Assembly (NCBI RefSeq): GCF_016806835.2
Contig: NZ_CP086111.1
Span: 1,595,001-1,659,000, forward strand
DNA length: 64,000 nt
DNA from: Skermanella rosea
GTDB taxonomy: Bacteria > Pseudomonadota > Alphaproteobacteria > Azospirillales > Azospirillaceae
Reading direction: 5' to 3'
The position numbers and the translations under genes were made by a program. Positions 17,609 through 26,837 of this stretch are shown piece by piece (the first letter of the stretch is position 1; every line of letters starts with the position of its first letter). The notes beneath the pieces were generated by a model. It worked only from the letters and a program-made list of their open reading frames with translations. It ran no database searches and was not told where the DNA came from.

Positions 17609-18712
17609 TCATCCGTCTTCGAGGTGGAGCAGCACGGCGATGCCGAGCAGCAGGCTCGCCCCGGCCGGAGCCCAGGCCGCCAGGGGCACGGGGATCGTCT
17701 CGGATATGCCGAAGGCGCGGACCACGTCGCTGAACAGGAAAAGCACGAAGCCGGTCACGACGCCGCCCGCCACCATCATCATGGTTCCGCCCCGCCGTGT
17801 CTGGCGCAGCGAGAAGGCGGCGGCGAACAGCACCATGGCGCAGAACAGCAGCGGCGTCGACAGCAACGACTGGAAATGCAGCCTGTGCCGGGTCGCGGAG
17901 AACCCCGTTTCCTGCAGGGTCCGGATGAAGCCCGGCAGTTCCCAGAAGGACATGCTGTCGGGCGAGGCGAAGCTCTCCTGGATGCGCTCCAGCGTCAGGT
18001 CGGTGTCCAACCGGTAGGAATCGAAGGCTTCCGCGGGACCCACCCCGGTGTTCAGCCAGCCCTGGCGGATCATCCAGTGACCCGGCTCCAGCGTCGCCGA
18101 GGTGGCGTCGATCCGGCTCGCGAACTCGCCGTTGGCGTCGTACATGAAGACGTTGACCGGCCGCAGGGTGGTGGTGCCGGCCTCGGCGGTGTCGGCGTGG
18201 ATCAGGTACTGGCCGTTCTCCTGGATCTGGCGGAGCCACAGGCCTGAGCCGGAGACCACCAGCGAACTGGTCCGGCCGCGCAGATACCGGTCCTCCATCT
18301 TCTCGTACCGGGCGACCAGCACCGATCCGGCCGGGTTGATCACGGTCACCTGGAACACGGCGATCAGTGGCGCCACGATCAGCACCGGCGCCAGGAACTG
18401 CCAGGCCGACACCCCGACGGCGCGGGCGACCACCAGCTCCTGGCTGCGGGTCAGCCGCCAGAAGGTGAACATCCCGGCGAACAGGATCACGAAGGGGAAC
18501 ACCTGCTGGCCGATCTCCGGCAGCTTGAACAGCGCCATCTGCACGACGACCGAGAAGGTCGCGTCGGGCTTCCCGGCGGCGCGGCGAAGCAGCTCCACCG
18601 TGTCCAGCAGCAGGATGATCGCCAGCAGGATGCCCAGCAGCATGCAGAAATAGAGCAGGAACTGCCGTCCGATATAGCGCGAGAGCGTGGCCGATGTCCT
18701 CATCCCGATCAC
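17609..18712 (-). CDS. lptG: LPS export permease LptG
   Basis: Inner-membrane subunit of the LptB2FG ABC transporter that extracts lipopolysaccharide and feeds it to the Lpt bridge. The 367-residue protein has the YjgP/YjgQ layout: three N-terminal helices (about 12-110), a periplasmic beta-jellyroll (about 130-260) and three C-terminal helices. The start GTG 18712 forms a GTGA overlap with lptF; ATG 18703 three codons later is possible. It is the second gene of the lptF-lptG-surA-pdxA-rsmA run. Confidence 0.93.
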   Translation of the reverse strand: MIGMRTSATLSRYIGRQFLLYFCMLLGILLAIILLLDTVELLRRAAGKPDATFSVVVQMALFKLPEIGQQVFPFVILFAGMFTFWRLTRSQELVVARAVGVSAWQFLAPVLIVAPLIAVFQVTVINPAGSVLVARYEKMEDRYLRGRTSSLVVSGSGLWLRQIQENGQYLIHADTAEAGTTTLRPVNVFMYDANGEFASRIDATSATLEPGHWMIRQGWLNTGVGPAEAFDSYRLDTDLTLERIQESFASPDSMSFWELPGFIRTLQETGFSATRHRLHFQSLLSTPLLFCAMVLFAAAFSLRQTRRGGTMMMVAGGVVTGFVLFLFSDVVRAFGISETIPVPLAAWAPAGASLLLGIAVLLHLEDG

Positions 18713-19830
18713 CCCGCCGTCGGCTGGAAACGGGATGCGCGACCGCCCCGCAGCCGCTGCCCGATCATCAGGAAGGCGCCGACCGCCAGCGGAACGGCGA
18801 CGACGACGTAGAGGAGCGGAATGAAGGCGTTGTTGTTGACCGCCAGGTTGGTGATGCCGAGCGCCGCGCTCTGCAGGACCAGCACGCCGGCCACCGCCGC
18901 GACGATTCGCCGGCTCTGGCCGCGCCGGTTGAACTCGCCGACCAGCAGGATCGCCACGCCCATCATGGTGAATCCCAGCGCGAAGATCGGGCTGGTGTAG
19001 CGCTGGTGCAGCTCGGCGGTCAGCCGGCTCTTGAAGGGCAGAAGGTCCGGGTCGTCGGCCGCATGCAACAGTTCGGCGGTCGAACGCTCCCGCGCGTCGG
19101 GGACACGTTCGGCGAACTGCTTCTCGAAGATGCGGAGGTCGACGGCGTAGCGGTCGAAATACAGCTGCGACATGCGGCCGGTCGCGAGGTCGACCTCCTG
19201 GCGGTTGCCGTCGAACACGACGACGCGGGTTCCCGCCTCGCCCTCCACGGTCATGCCGCGGTCGGCATTGATCGTGACCGGCTTGCCCGGCACGCGGGTG
19301 TCATGGATCAGGAGGCCCTGCAATTCGCCGTCCGGCATCCGCCGCCGGACATAGACGGTGACGCCGTCGCCGGCCTCGTTGAAGACCCCTTCGCGCAGGA
19401 ACACGGTCGAGAACTCGCTTTTCGCGAGGCTTTCCAGCCGGCTCAGCTCACGGTGCGCCGCCGGGGCGAGATAGAGCGTCAGACCGTAGCCGATCATCGT
19501 GACCAGCAGGGCCAGGATCAACGCGGGCTTGGCGAGCCCCCACGGACCCAGCCCGGCGGACCGCATCACCACCAGTTCCGAATCCATCGTCAGGCGATTG
19601 TAGGTGAACAGGACGGCGGCCAGCAGGCTGATCGGCAGCACGATCGACAGGAACGTGGGAAGGGTAACCAGCATGAGCTGAAGGAACAGGTAGACCGGGG
19701 CGCCGCCGTCCACCACGATCTCGAGAAGGCGCAACGATTGCGTGAGCCAGATGACCAGCGTCAAACCGGCGGTGACGAAGACCGTCGCCACGGCGAGGTG
19801 GCGGAAGAGATAGAGCGTCAACCGTTTCAT
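18709..19830 (-). CDS. lptF: LPS export permease LptF
   Basis: Partner of LptG in the inner-membrane LPS transporter. The 373-residue YjgP/YjgQ protein starts MKRLTLYLFRHLA, with three N-terminal helices, a periplasmic domain (about 130-270) and C-terminal helices (about 280-365). ATG 19830 gives this canonical start; upstream in-frame sequence is non-hydrophobic and unlikely. It is divergent from pepA across 252 nt, as in E. coli and many Proteobacteria, which supports the assignment as LptF over LptG. Confidence 0.93.
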   Translation of the reverse strand: MKRLTLYLFRHLAVATVFVTAGLTLVIWLTQSLRLLEIVVDGGAPVYLFLQLMLVTLPTFLSIVLPISLLAAVLFTYNRLTMDSELVVMRSAGLGPWGLAKPALILALLVTMIGYGLTLYLAPAAHRELSRLESLAKSEFSTVFLREGVFNEAGDGVTVYVRRRMPDGELQGLLIHDTRVPGKPVTINADRGMTVEGEAGTRVVVFDGNRQEVDLATGRMSQLYFDRYAVDLRIFEKQFAERVPDARERSTAELLHAADDPDLLPFKSRLTAELHQRYTSPIFALGFTMMGVAILLVGEFNRRGQSRRIVAAVAGVLVLQSAALGITNLAVNNNAFIPLLYVVVAVPLAVGAFLMIGQRLRGGRASRFQPTAG

Positions 19831-19935
19831 GGACTCGCACTTATACCCGGCCAATTCGCCGTCCGGCACCCGGAGTATCGGCCCTGCCAGCGGCCCGACG
19901 GACGAAAGTGGCGCGCGAGCCCTGGTCGGCATAGC

Positions 19936-19964
19936 TTGACAGCGTATCGGCCGTGTTCTTTATC
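19936..19964 (+). promoter_or_regulatory. Candidate pepA promoter
   Basis: TTGACA (19936-19941) is a consensus -35 box, followed by a 17-nt spacer and TTTATC (19959-19964), a weaker -10. Transcription would begin near 19971, giving pepA a leader of about 110 nt. Confidence 0.45.
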
Positions 19965-20082
19965 GGACACGCGCCGTCGAAACAACCATCCGATGCCGGG
20001 CTGGCCAAATTGCCGCCGGGACAAAAGGCCCCATCAGGCCCCATACGCTCAAACATGAGGGCGATAACCCATGAGGGTAGAC

Positions 20083-21585
20083 ATGAAATTCACGTTCTCC
20101 GATCTGACCCCGTCGCTGCCCGCATCCGGCTCGCTCGTCCTGCCCGTCCTGGCCGAACGCACGCTGACGCCCGCCGGCACCGACCTCGACGGGAAGACCG
20201 GCGGCATGCTGACCCGCGCCATGGCCGCCAACAAGTTTTCCGGCAAGACCGACGAGGTCCTGACCATCGTGGCGCCCGGCGGAGTCGACCTCGACCACAT
20301 CGTCCTGGTCGGCCTCGGCAAGCCCGAGCAGGTCACCGACCTCACCCTGCAGGACGCCGGTGGCGCCATTGTGGCGACACTGGGGAAAAACGCGGCCGAG
20401 GTGTCGGTCGTGGTGGAGCAGGCCCCGGGCGTAGCGCTGGAGCCGTCGGCCATGGCGGCGGAGATCGCCTTCGGCGCGCTGCTGCGCTCCTACCGGTTCG
20501 ACAAGTACCGCACGAAGGAGAAGCCTGAGGCCAAGCCCGCGCTGAAGGCGGTCAATCTCCTGACCAAGGGCCCGGACGCCGCCGAGAAGATGTTCGCCGA
20601 CCGCGAGGCGGTCGCGTCCGGCGTCTTCCTGACCCGCGACGTGGTCTCGGAGCCGGCCAACATCCTCTATCCCCGCACGCTGGCCGACCGCTGCCTCGAA
20701 CTGTCCGACCTGGGCGTCGAGGTCGAGGTGCTCGACCAGGAGCAGATGGCGAAGCTCGGCATGGGCGCTTTGCTCGGCGTGGCGCAGGGCAGCGTGCGGG
20801 AGCCGTACCTGGTCGTCATGAAGTACGACGGCGCTCCCGATGCCGCGGACAAGCGGCCGGTCGCCTTCGTCGGCAAGGGCGTCACCTTCGACACCGGCGG
20901 CATCTCCATCAAGCCCGCGGCCGGAATGGAGGACATGAAGTGGGACATGGGCGGCGCCGGCGTGGTCCTGGGCCTGATGAAGGCCCTGGCCGCCCGCAAG
21001 GCCAAGGTCAACGCGGTCGGCGTGGTCGGACTGGTCGAGAACATGCCGTCGGGCAGCGCCCAGCGTCCCGGCGACATCGTGACCAGCCTGTCCGGCCAGA
21101 CCATCGAGGTGCTGAACACCGACGCCGAGGGCCGGCTGGTCCTGGCCGACGCGCTGTGGTTCACCCAGGACACGTTCAAGCCGACCGCCATGGTCAACCT
21201 TGCGACCCTGACGGGTGCCGTCATCGTGGCGCTGGGGACCGAGCATGCCGGGCTGTTCTCCAACGACGATACCCTGTCGGAGCAGCTGACCGCCGCGGGC
21301 CGCAAGGTCGGCGAGAAGCTGTGGCGCATGCCGTTGAACGAGGCCTATGACAAGGCGATCAACTCCGACGCCGCCGACGTCAAGAACATCGCGGGCAGCC
21401 GCGATGCCGGCAGCATCATCGGCGCCCAGTTCCTTCAGCGATTCGTCAACAACGTGCCCTGGGCGCACCTGGACATCGCCGGCGTGACCTGGTCGAAGAA
21501 GGACGCCGGCACGATCCCGAAGGGGGCCACGTCCTTCGGCGTTCGCCTGCTCGACCGCTACGTCGCGGACGTGTACGAGGGGTGA
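20083..21585 (+). CDS. pepA: Leucyl aminopeptidase (M17)
   Basis: Cytosolic hexameric two-metal aminopeptidase that removes N-terminal residues; E. coli PepA also binds DNA. The 500-residue protein has the M17 metal and catalytic blocks: VGKGVTFDTGGISIKPA, MKWDMGGAG, and NTDAEGRLVLADAL. ATG 20083 follows GAGG (20073-20076) with good spacing; an ATG at 20071 in frame overlaps that site and is less likely. It is divergent from lptF and is followed by a doubtful ORF and holC, matching the pepA-holC order known in E. coli. Confidence 0.96.
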   Translation: MKFTFSDLTPSLPASGSLVLPVLAERTLTPAGTDLDGKTGGMLTRAMAANKFSGKTDEVLTIVAPGGVDLDHIVLVGLGKPEQVTDLTLQDAGGAIVATLGKNAAEVSVVVEQAPGVALEPSAMAAEIAFGALLRSYRFDKYRTKEKPEAKPALKAVNLLTKGPDAAEKMFADREAVASGVFLTRDVVSEPANILYPRTLADRCLELSDLGVEVEVLDQEQMAKLGMGALLGVAQGSVREPYLVVMKYDGAPDAADKRPVAFVGKGVTFDTGGISIKPAAGMEDMKWDMGGAGVVLGLMKALAARKAKVNAVGVVGLVENMPSGSAQRPGDIVTSLSGQTIEVLNTDAEGRLVLADALWFTQDTFKPTAMVNLATLTGAVIVALGTEHAGLFSNDDTLSEQLTAAGRKVGEKLWRMPLNEAYDKAINSDAADVKNIAGSRDAGSIIGAQFLQRFVNNVPWAHLDIAGVTWSKKDAGTIPKGATSFGVRLLDRYVADVYEG

Positions 21586-22046
21586 TCGGACGAGGCGCGC
21601 GGGAACCGGTTTTTTCGCGCGCCCGAGCGGATCATGTCGCTGGGACGGAGTTCCAGGGAACGCCGACCGGCGTACGCTGGCGCCTGTTCGGCGACACCCG
21701 CCCGCCGCTGACCGCCACCTTCTTCCTGCCGGAGGACGCCGACGGCGAGGGCGTGCTGGACCATGTCCTGATCACCGCGTCGGCGGGTTTCGGCCGCGAC
21801 GCCGTGGACTCCCTGGCGACCCACGACCGGCTGTTCGACGGCCGGAACGGCGAGCGGGCGGTACGTTGCGATCGGCTGGGGCTGTCATTTCGGGCTGGGT
21901 CTGTTCCGTCCCTCTTCGGCCGTGTCGATCGCGGCCGACCCGGCGCCGGGTCCGTCCTGACGCCGCCGATTGTCCTTTCAGGGCCTGTCCCGCTACGATG
22001 CCGTGAAGTCCAAGCCTGCCTGACAGCATCCCGGATCGAATCATGA
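21582..22046 (+). CDS. Uncertain ORF between pepA and holC
   Basis: An open frame of 154 codons starts with GTGA over the pepA stop and ends with ATGA over the holC start, so it fills the gap exactly. Codon use is GC3-rich and gene-like from about 21651 to 21865 (WRLFGDTRPPLTATFFLPED and onwards), then decays; past that point another frame looks more protein-like to a stop near 21960. I do not recognise a family. It could be a real unknown gene, a gene broken by a frameshift near 21865, or non-coding. E. coli has no gene here. Confidence 0.4.
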   Translation: MIGRGAREPVFSRARADHVAGTEFQGTPTGVRWRLFGDTRPPLTATFFLPEDADGEGVLDHVLITASAGFGRDAVDSLATHDRLFDGRNGERAVRCDRLGLSFRAGSVPSLFGRVDRGRPGAGSVLTPPIVLSGPVPLRCREVQACLTASRIES

Positions 22047-22492
22047 CGGAAATCCGCTTCTATCATCTCCAGCGCAAGACGCTGGAGGACGCGCTGCCGC
22101 AGATCCTGGAGAAGACCCTGGAGCGCGGGTGGCGGGCCGTCGTCGTGGCCGGATCGGAGGAACGGGTGGAGGCCCTGGCCCAGCACCTGTGGACCTACAA
22201 GGATTTCGGGTTCCTGCCCCACGGCAGCGCCCGGGACGGCGACGCGGAGCACCAGCCGGTCTGGCTCACCACCGAGGACGAGAACCCCAACGGTGCCACG
22301 GTCCTGATCCTGACCGACGGCGGGGTCTCGGACCGGCTCGACGGCTTCACGCTTGTCTGCGAGATGTTCGACGGCAACGACTACGACGCGGTCCAGGCTG
22401 CCCGCCGCCGCTGGAAGCAGTACAAGGACGACGGCCACGCGCTGACCTACTGGCAGCAGACCGAACGCGGGGGCTGGGAAAAGAAGGCCTGA
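22043..22492 (+). CDS. holC: DNA polymerase III chi subunit
   Basis: Chi is part of the clamp-loader and links the polymerase III holoenzyme to single-stranded DNA-binding protein. The 149-residue protein shows the family's start (TEIRFYHL), LEDALPQILEKTLERGWR, and a LWTYKDFGFLPHG block with EHQPVWLT. Length is typical. ATG 22043 overlaps the preceding ORF's stop. The position after pepA is conserved across Proteobacteria. It converges on the M1-like peptidase with a 12-nt gap. Confidence 0.93.
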   Translation: MTEIRFYHLQRKTLEDALPQILEKTLERGWRAVVVAGSEERVEALAQHLWTYKDFGFLPHGSARDGDAEHQPVWLTTEDENPNGATVLILTDGGVSDRLDGFTLVCEMFDGNDYDAVQAARRRWKQYKDDGHALTYWQQTERGGWEKKA

Positions 22493-22504
22493 GCCCCGGA
22501 CGGC

Positions 22505-24469
22505 TCACTCGACCGCGACGGTCCGCTTCAGCGGGTTGTCGCCCGGCGGCCAGATGCCCCGCTCCACGGCCTCGCGCCCCTGGAAGACCAGATAGCTCTG
22601 GCGGCCGTAATGGGGCAGGGGGCGGAGCAGCGCCTCAAGCGCCGCGCGGTCGTCCGCCGCCACCACCAGGGCCGGCGCGCCGCCCGCCGTGCGTCCGGTC
22701 CAGACCCGGGCCGTTCCCTGGCCCGCCAGCCCGTCGGGAACCGGTGCCAATCCGAGCCGGGGCAGGGCCTTGTACACGTCGGCCGTGATGCCGATCACCG
22801 CGACCGGCGCTCCGCCCAGGGGTTCGCCGGCCGCCGCCCCGGCATCCATCAGGCGGGAGGCCAGGGTACGCCCGAGATCCTGGTGAGGACCGGCCAGCAC
22901 GAGGCGGGTGGCCGGGTTCAGGGTCACGTCGCGGAGGATCGGCGCCGCCTCGCCCGGAGCCAGGCGGCGGAACAGCCGGTACTCGGGATCGACGGCGACG
23001 CTCAGCGGCGGCGCGTCCAGGTCGATCGTCGCGGCGGCCTCGCTCCCGGCCAGCGGGATCGTCCGCCGGACCTGTCCATCCGTCGTCTCGACGACCATGG
23101 GCACGTCCAGTCGGTATGCCGGTTCGCCCTGGCCGATCCGGACGGCAAGGGCGTAGCGATCGCCCAGCCGGGTTGCCGACGCTTCCATCAGGCGAAGCGC
23201 CGGGGCTCCGGTCCGGGTCACCCACTGGTCGAAGAAACCGCCCAGGTCGCGGCCCGAGGCGGCCTCGAAGGCCGCGCGCAGGTCGCTCCAGCCCGCCTTC
23301 CGGAAGCGGTGACGCTCCCAGAACAGCCGGATTCCGCGGTCGAACGCCTCGTCCCCCAGCATGTCGCGCAGCATCAGGAACAGGTACGCCGACTTGTTGT
23401 AGCCCACGATCTTCGCGGCGCCATGGACCCGCGCCGTGAAGTCGGCCAGTGAACCGTCCCGCGCGTCGGGCAGGGCCGCGTAGTCGCGCAGCCAGCCGAA
23501 GCGCATTTCCCGCGCGGCATCGGGATCCCGCTCGGCGGTGAGACCGTAGTCGGCCATGTAGGTCGTCAGCCCCTCGGACCAGTTTCCGGAGGCGTAGTCG
23601 ACCAGCACGCCGTTGCCCCACCAGTTGTGCAGGATCTCGTGAGGCAGCGACTGGCCGCGCATGAAGGGCAGAGGAAGCACCTGCCGGCCGATATAGGTCA
23701 GGCCGGCGAAGCCCAGTCCCACCGGCAAGGGAGCCGAGAGGATGGAGAAGCCGGAAAAGGGATAGGGCCCGATCCGTTCGGAGAAATGCGCGATATAGGT
23801 TTCCGATGCCTGGAGATAGTCGTCGGACAAATGTTCCAGGTCGGGCTCGAACAGGGTCCTCAGCCGCAGCCCGCCGGCCATGCGCTCCCGCACCTGCCAG
23901 CGGCCGGCGAACAGCGACGGCTCCTCCACCGCGGGGTCGATGGTGAAGACCGCTTCCTCATCCGTCTCCTCCGCAAGGTCGCCGGTCACGGCGGCGCGGT
24001 ATCCTTCGGGGACCCGGACGGCCAGCCGGTAGGTCGTGCGGTCCGCGTCGAATCGGGGCAGCCAGCCCGTTCCTCCCGGCAGGAAGCTTCCCGCCTCGCC
24101 CGACCCGGGCTCATCGCCGCCGAACGGGCTGCCGCTGTCGTCGAGCGGCGCCAGCGTGCCGGAATAGCGGATCGTCACCCGACCGGCGCCCGCGCCGGCG
24201 GCCGGGACGCGCCAGCGCGTCGGGCCGCCGACCGCGTCGGCCGGGCGGCCGTCGATCTCGAGGCGGACAGGCGAAAACCTCGGCGACAGATGGAATTCCA
24301 ACGGTGCGCCGCCGGTCACCGTCACCTGGTCCGTGACCTCCAGGCGCCGCGCCGCCGGATCGAGGTCTATGGCGGCGTCATGGGTCACTTCGGCAGCGGA
24401 GGCGGCGAGGCATGGCGAAGCGAGGGTCAACCAGAAGATGGCGCCGATGGCCGCCAGGCCGCTCTTCAT
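22505..24469 (-). CDS. M1-like zinc metallopeptidase, exported
   Basis: A 654-residue gluzincin with a signal peptide (about 1-23). The zinc site is complete: H277-E-x-x-H281 followed by E299 (NWSEG) exactly 18 residues on, and the transition-state tyrosine region (VGYNKSAY) follows. The GAMEN exopeptidase motif expected about 30 residues before HEXXH is replaced by GFAGLTYIG, so N-terminal aminopeptidase activity is doubtful. An M1_APN-like N-terminal beta domain precedes, and an unrecognised C-terminal domain of about 200 residues follows. ATG 24469 gives the signal peptide. It lies 19 nt downstream of the CYTH-CHAD gene and is probably co-transcribed. Confidence 0.82.
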   Translation of the reverse strand: MKSGLAAIGAIFWLTLASPCLAASAAEVTHDAAIDLDPAARRLEVTDQVTVTGGAPLEFHLSPRFSPVRLEIDGRPADAVGGPTRWRVPAAGAGAGRVTIRYSGTLAPLDDSGSPFGGDEPGSGEAGSFLPGGTGWLPRFDADRTTYRLAVRVPEGYRAAVTGDLAEETDEEAVFTIDPAVEEPSLFAGRWQVRERMAGGLRLRTLFEPDLEHLSDDYLQASETYIAHFSERIGPYPFSGFSILSAPLPVGLGFAGLTYIGRQVLPLPFMRGQSLPHEILHNWWGNGVLVDYASGNWSEGLTTYMADYGLTAERDPDAAREMRFGWLRDYAALPDARDGSLADFTARVHGAAKIVGYNKSAYLFLMLRDMLGDEAFDRGIRLFWERHRFRKAGWSDLRAAFEAASGRDLGGFFDQWVTRTGAPALRLMEASATRLGDRYALAVRIGQGEPAYRLDVPMVVETTDGQVRRTIPLAGSEAAATIDLDAPPLSVAVDPEYRLFRRLAPGEAAPILRDVTLNPATRLVLAGPHQDLGRTLASRLMDAGAAAGEPLGGAPVAVIGITADVYKALPRLGLAPVPDGLAGQGTARVWTGRTAGGAPALVVAADDRAALEALLRPLPHYGRQSYLVFQGREAVERGIWPPGDNPLKRTVAVE

Positions 24470-24488
24470 GCCGGATCGTCCCAATTCT

Positions 24489-26159
24489 TCATCCCCAGAA
24501 CGGTTCAGCCTTCTCGTAGTCGCGCCAGCGCTCGGGCAGGTCGGCCATGTGCCGACGCATCCGCCGGTCGAGCCAGTCGGCGAAGTCGCCCGCCGCCCGC
24601 CTGACGTCTCGCCCGGCATCGGCGGACAGCGCGTCGATCATGCGGCGGCTGACCGCGGCGTCGTTGAGGGTGCCCAACAGGTCCTGCAGGGTCTCGACCG
24701 AGTCGAGGTACGGGCGGACCGCGGCGGCGGGGTAGAGGCCGCGGAAGAACTCGACGGCGTAGCGCAGCTTCTTGAAGCTGATCCGCAACTGGTGCCGCTG
24801 GTCGGCGTCCAGCTTGCGGATCTGCCGCCCCGACTTGTGGGACTTGCGGTGTCGCTGGGCCAGCCAGCTCCCGGCCAGTTCGGGCATCGGCCGGGCCAGG
24901 AGCAGCCGGACGTCTGGTGCGGCATCCTCGTTCCAGCGTCCCGACTCCAGCCAGCCGCCGAGGCCAAGCATCAGCGTCGTGTAGCGCGGCGCATGCAGGG
25001 CTTCGGCCGCGCGGGCATGGGCGGAGCGGCGCGAATCCGCGATGGCCTGGCCCAGCAGGCGGACGCCCTTGTCGCTGCCCTGCTTCTCGGCATATGGCTC
25101 GAAGAACAGCGTCTGGAGGTTGTCCCAGTCGCGGGCCGGCCCCAGGCGTTCGGCCAGCCACTTGACCTCTTCCTTCAGCATCCGCGCATCGGGCGACGCG
25201 ATGACCTCGTCGAACAGGGTCAGCGCGGAGCGCAGGCGCCTCAGGGCCACCCGCATCTGGTGGATGCCCTCGGCCTCCACGCCGGTCACGGCGCAGGCCT
25301 GGTTGGCGAGCGCGTGTACCATGCAGTTGCGCACGATATGGCGGAAACTCTCGGCCACGGTGGTGGCGGGCGTCAGGCCCAGGGGCGGAGCCTTCGACGA
25401 CCGCGGCAGCGCGCCCGTGACCAGGGCGAAGCCGGCTTCCGCCTTGCTCTCCGTCGCGATGCGCAGCGGCACGATCCGCTGGAGTTCGTGGGCCAGCTCG
25501 AACAGGGCGGTGATCGATCCGGCCTTCAGCTCCAGCTCGACCTCGCTGATCGGCCGGTGCGCCACGCCCGCCCGGATCTCGCCCGTATCCAGGGCGACCT
25601 CAATCGCGGTCAGCGGATCGGGCCGGAGCATCAGGGTGGTGCGCTGGAAGTCCGTCAGGAACATCGGCCGGATCGCCGGAAGGGCGTCCTGGGGCACGAC
25701 CTCGCGCACGCCGTCCAGGGTGAGCAGGGAGATATCCGGGTCGTCGGAAGGGATCTGCCAATCCCACTCGCGCCGGACGGCGACGGCCGCCGCGTCTCCC
25801 GGCGTCCCGCTGTTCATGGTCTTGACCGTCTGGATACGCTGGGCGCCCTGGCGGCGTACGCGCAGGGCCACTCCATAGGCCGCGAGCGCCAGGTCCGGCG
25901 TGTCGTAATAGACGGTATAGAGGCGCTGGCTGGCCGCGGTGCCCTGCTGCAGCCCGACCAGGGCGGGGTGCCTCACCAGCCGGGCGAGATTGCCTGGGGC
26001 GACGTACAGCTTCAGCTCGATTTCCCGCGCCGCCTGCGGCGTCGCTGGAGCCGCTCCGGGAAAGTTCCTTTCCCGTGGAGCCGTGTCCGTCGGTTGCAGG
26101 TTCGTGCTGTCGCGGTTGTTCGGCACGGGCGGAGCAGCCTCGCTGATCGGGGGCGTCAT
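24489..26159 (-). CDS. CYTH-CHAD domain protein
   Basis: A 556-residue cytoplasmic protein. A CYTH domain (about 44-245) carries the E46-x-E48-x-K50 signature of triphosphate tunnel enzymes, so it may hydrolyse inorganic triphosphate or bind polyphosphate. A CHAD domain (about 265-545) is rich in conserved His, Arg and Lys (HQMRVALRRLRS, KWLAERLGPARDWD, HQLRISFKKLRYAVEF); CHAD domains bind polyphosphate granules. The first 40 residues are low-complexity. The gene sits with sixA on one side and is divergent from ppk1-ppx, which strongly supports a polyphosphate role. The CYTH catalytic activity is inferred, not certain. Confidence 0.9.
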   Translation of the reverse strand: MTPPISEAAPPVPNNRDSTNLQPTDTAPRERNFPGAAPATPQAAREIELKLYVAPGNLARLVRHPALVGLQQGTAASQRLYTVYYDTPDLALAAYGVALRVRRQGAQRIQTVKTMNSGTPGDAAAVAVRREWDWQIPSDDPDISLLTLDGVREVVPQDALPAIRPMFLTDFQRTTLMLRPDPLTAIEVALDTGEIRAGVAHRPISEVELELKAGSITALFELAHELQRIVPLRIATESKAEAGFALVTGALPRSSKAPPLGLTPATTVAESFRHIVRNCMVHALANQACAVTGVEAEGIHQMRVALRRLRSALTLFDEVIASPDARMLKEEVKWLAERLGPARDWDNLQTLFFEPYAEKQGSDKGVRLLGQAIADSRRSAHARAAEALHAPRYTTLMLGLGGWLESGRWNEDAAPDVRLLLARPMPELAGSWLAQRHRKSHKSGRQIRKLDADQRHQLRISFKKLRYAVEFFRGLYPAAAVRPYLDSVETLQDLLGTLNDAAVSRRMIDALSADAGRDVRRAAGDFADWLDRRMRRHMADLPERWRDYEKAEPFWG

Positions 26160-26192
26160 CCTTTTGTAGATACTCGACCCTCGTACCCAGCG

Positions 26193-26711
26193 TTAAGTTA
26201 ATTTTTTCGGAAGGACGAGGTTGGAGAGCGTTCCTGCACGCGACCCGATGTCGCTCCAGGAACCCTGGGCGAAGGTGAGCACCGCCAGGGCCGCCGTCGG
26301 AAACTTTCCGGCGAGACCGCGCAGGAGGGAGGCGTCGCCGTCACCCGCCAGATCCTGCGCCAAGTTGTGCAGATCGGGGTTGTGCGCGACCAGCAGGACC
26401 GTCCCGGCATCGTCGGGCAGCCGGCGAAGCCGATCCAGTAGCGCCCTCTCGCCGCTCAGGTAAAGGCCATGATCGTATTCGGCCGGCACTTGGCCGGTGC
26501 CCAGCTGGGCTGTCACCAGCGCCAGGGTGTCGACCGCCCGGCGCGCCGTCGAGCAGAGGATGACGTCGGGATGGAACCCTTCGCCGCGCAGATGGCGGCC
26601 GATCAGGGTCGCGGCGCGGGCGCCCCGGGGAGCCAGGGGCCGGTCATGGTCGTCGAGGGAGGGATCGATCCAGGCGGATTTCGCGTGCCGGAGCAGGTAG
26701 AGCGTCTTCAT
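26193..26711 (-). CDS. sixA: SixA-type histidine phosphatase
   Basis: A 172-residue single-domain phosphohistidine phosphatase of the histidine-phosphatase superfamily. The RHG-like motif is LLRHAKSAW (residues 6-14), with the second His in VAHNPDLH, and the DDHDRPL block. SixA of E. coli removes phosphate from phospho-His in the nitrogen PTS protein NPr. Here the gene neighbours CYTH-CHAD and ppk1, and a phosphate-ester or polyphosphate-linked substrate is possible. ATG 26711 gives the standard start MKTLYLLRHAK. It shares its upstream region with ppk1. Confidence 0.88.
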   Translation of the reverse strand: MKTLYLLRHAKSAWIDPSLDDHDRPLAPRGARAATLIGRHLRGEGFHPDVILCSTARRAVDTLALVTAQLGTGQVPAEYDHGLYLSGERALLDRLRRLPDDAGTVLLVAHNPDLHNLAQDLAGDGDASLLRGLAGKFPTAALAVLTFAQGSWSDIGSRAGTLSNLVLPKKLT

Positions 26712-26767
26712 TGCGTTGACGTAAGCCTCAAGGTATTCCCTATTCGGGTTCGGCAGACACAGATGCC

Positions 26768-26821
26768 GCGGAATCCGGCCACCCCGATTGGAATCCGTTG
26801 TCGCGGGTGGCGGAATCCGGC
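26768..26821. repeat. Three GGAATCCG repeats upstream of ppk1
   Basis: GGAATCCG occurs at 26770-26777, 26790-26797 and 26812-26819, so spaced 20 and 22 nt, about two helical turns. The outer two extend to an identical 12-mer (GCGGAATCCGGC, 26768-26779 and 26810-26821). They lie just upstream of a possible ppk1 promoter. This looks like an activator or repressor array; the protein is unknown. Confidence 0.55.
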
Positions 26822-26837
26822 GATGGCGGCCGTTCGC

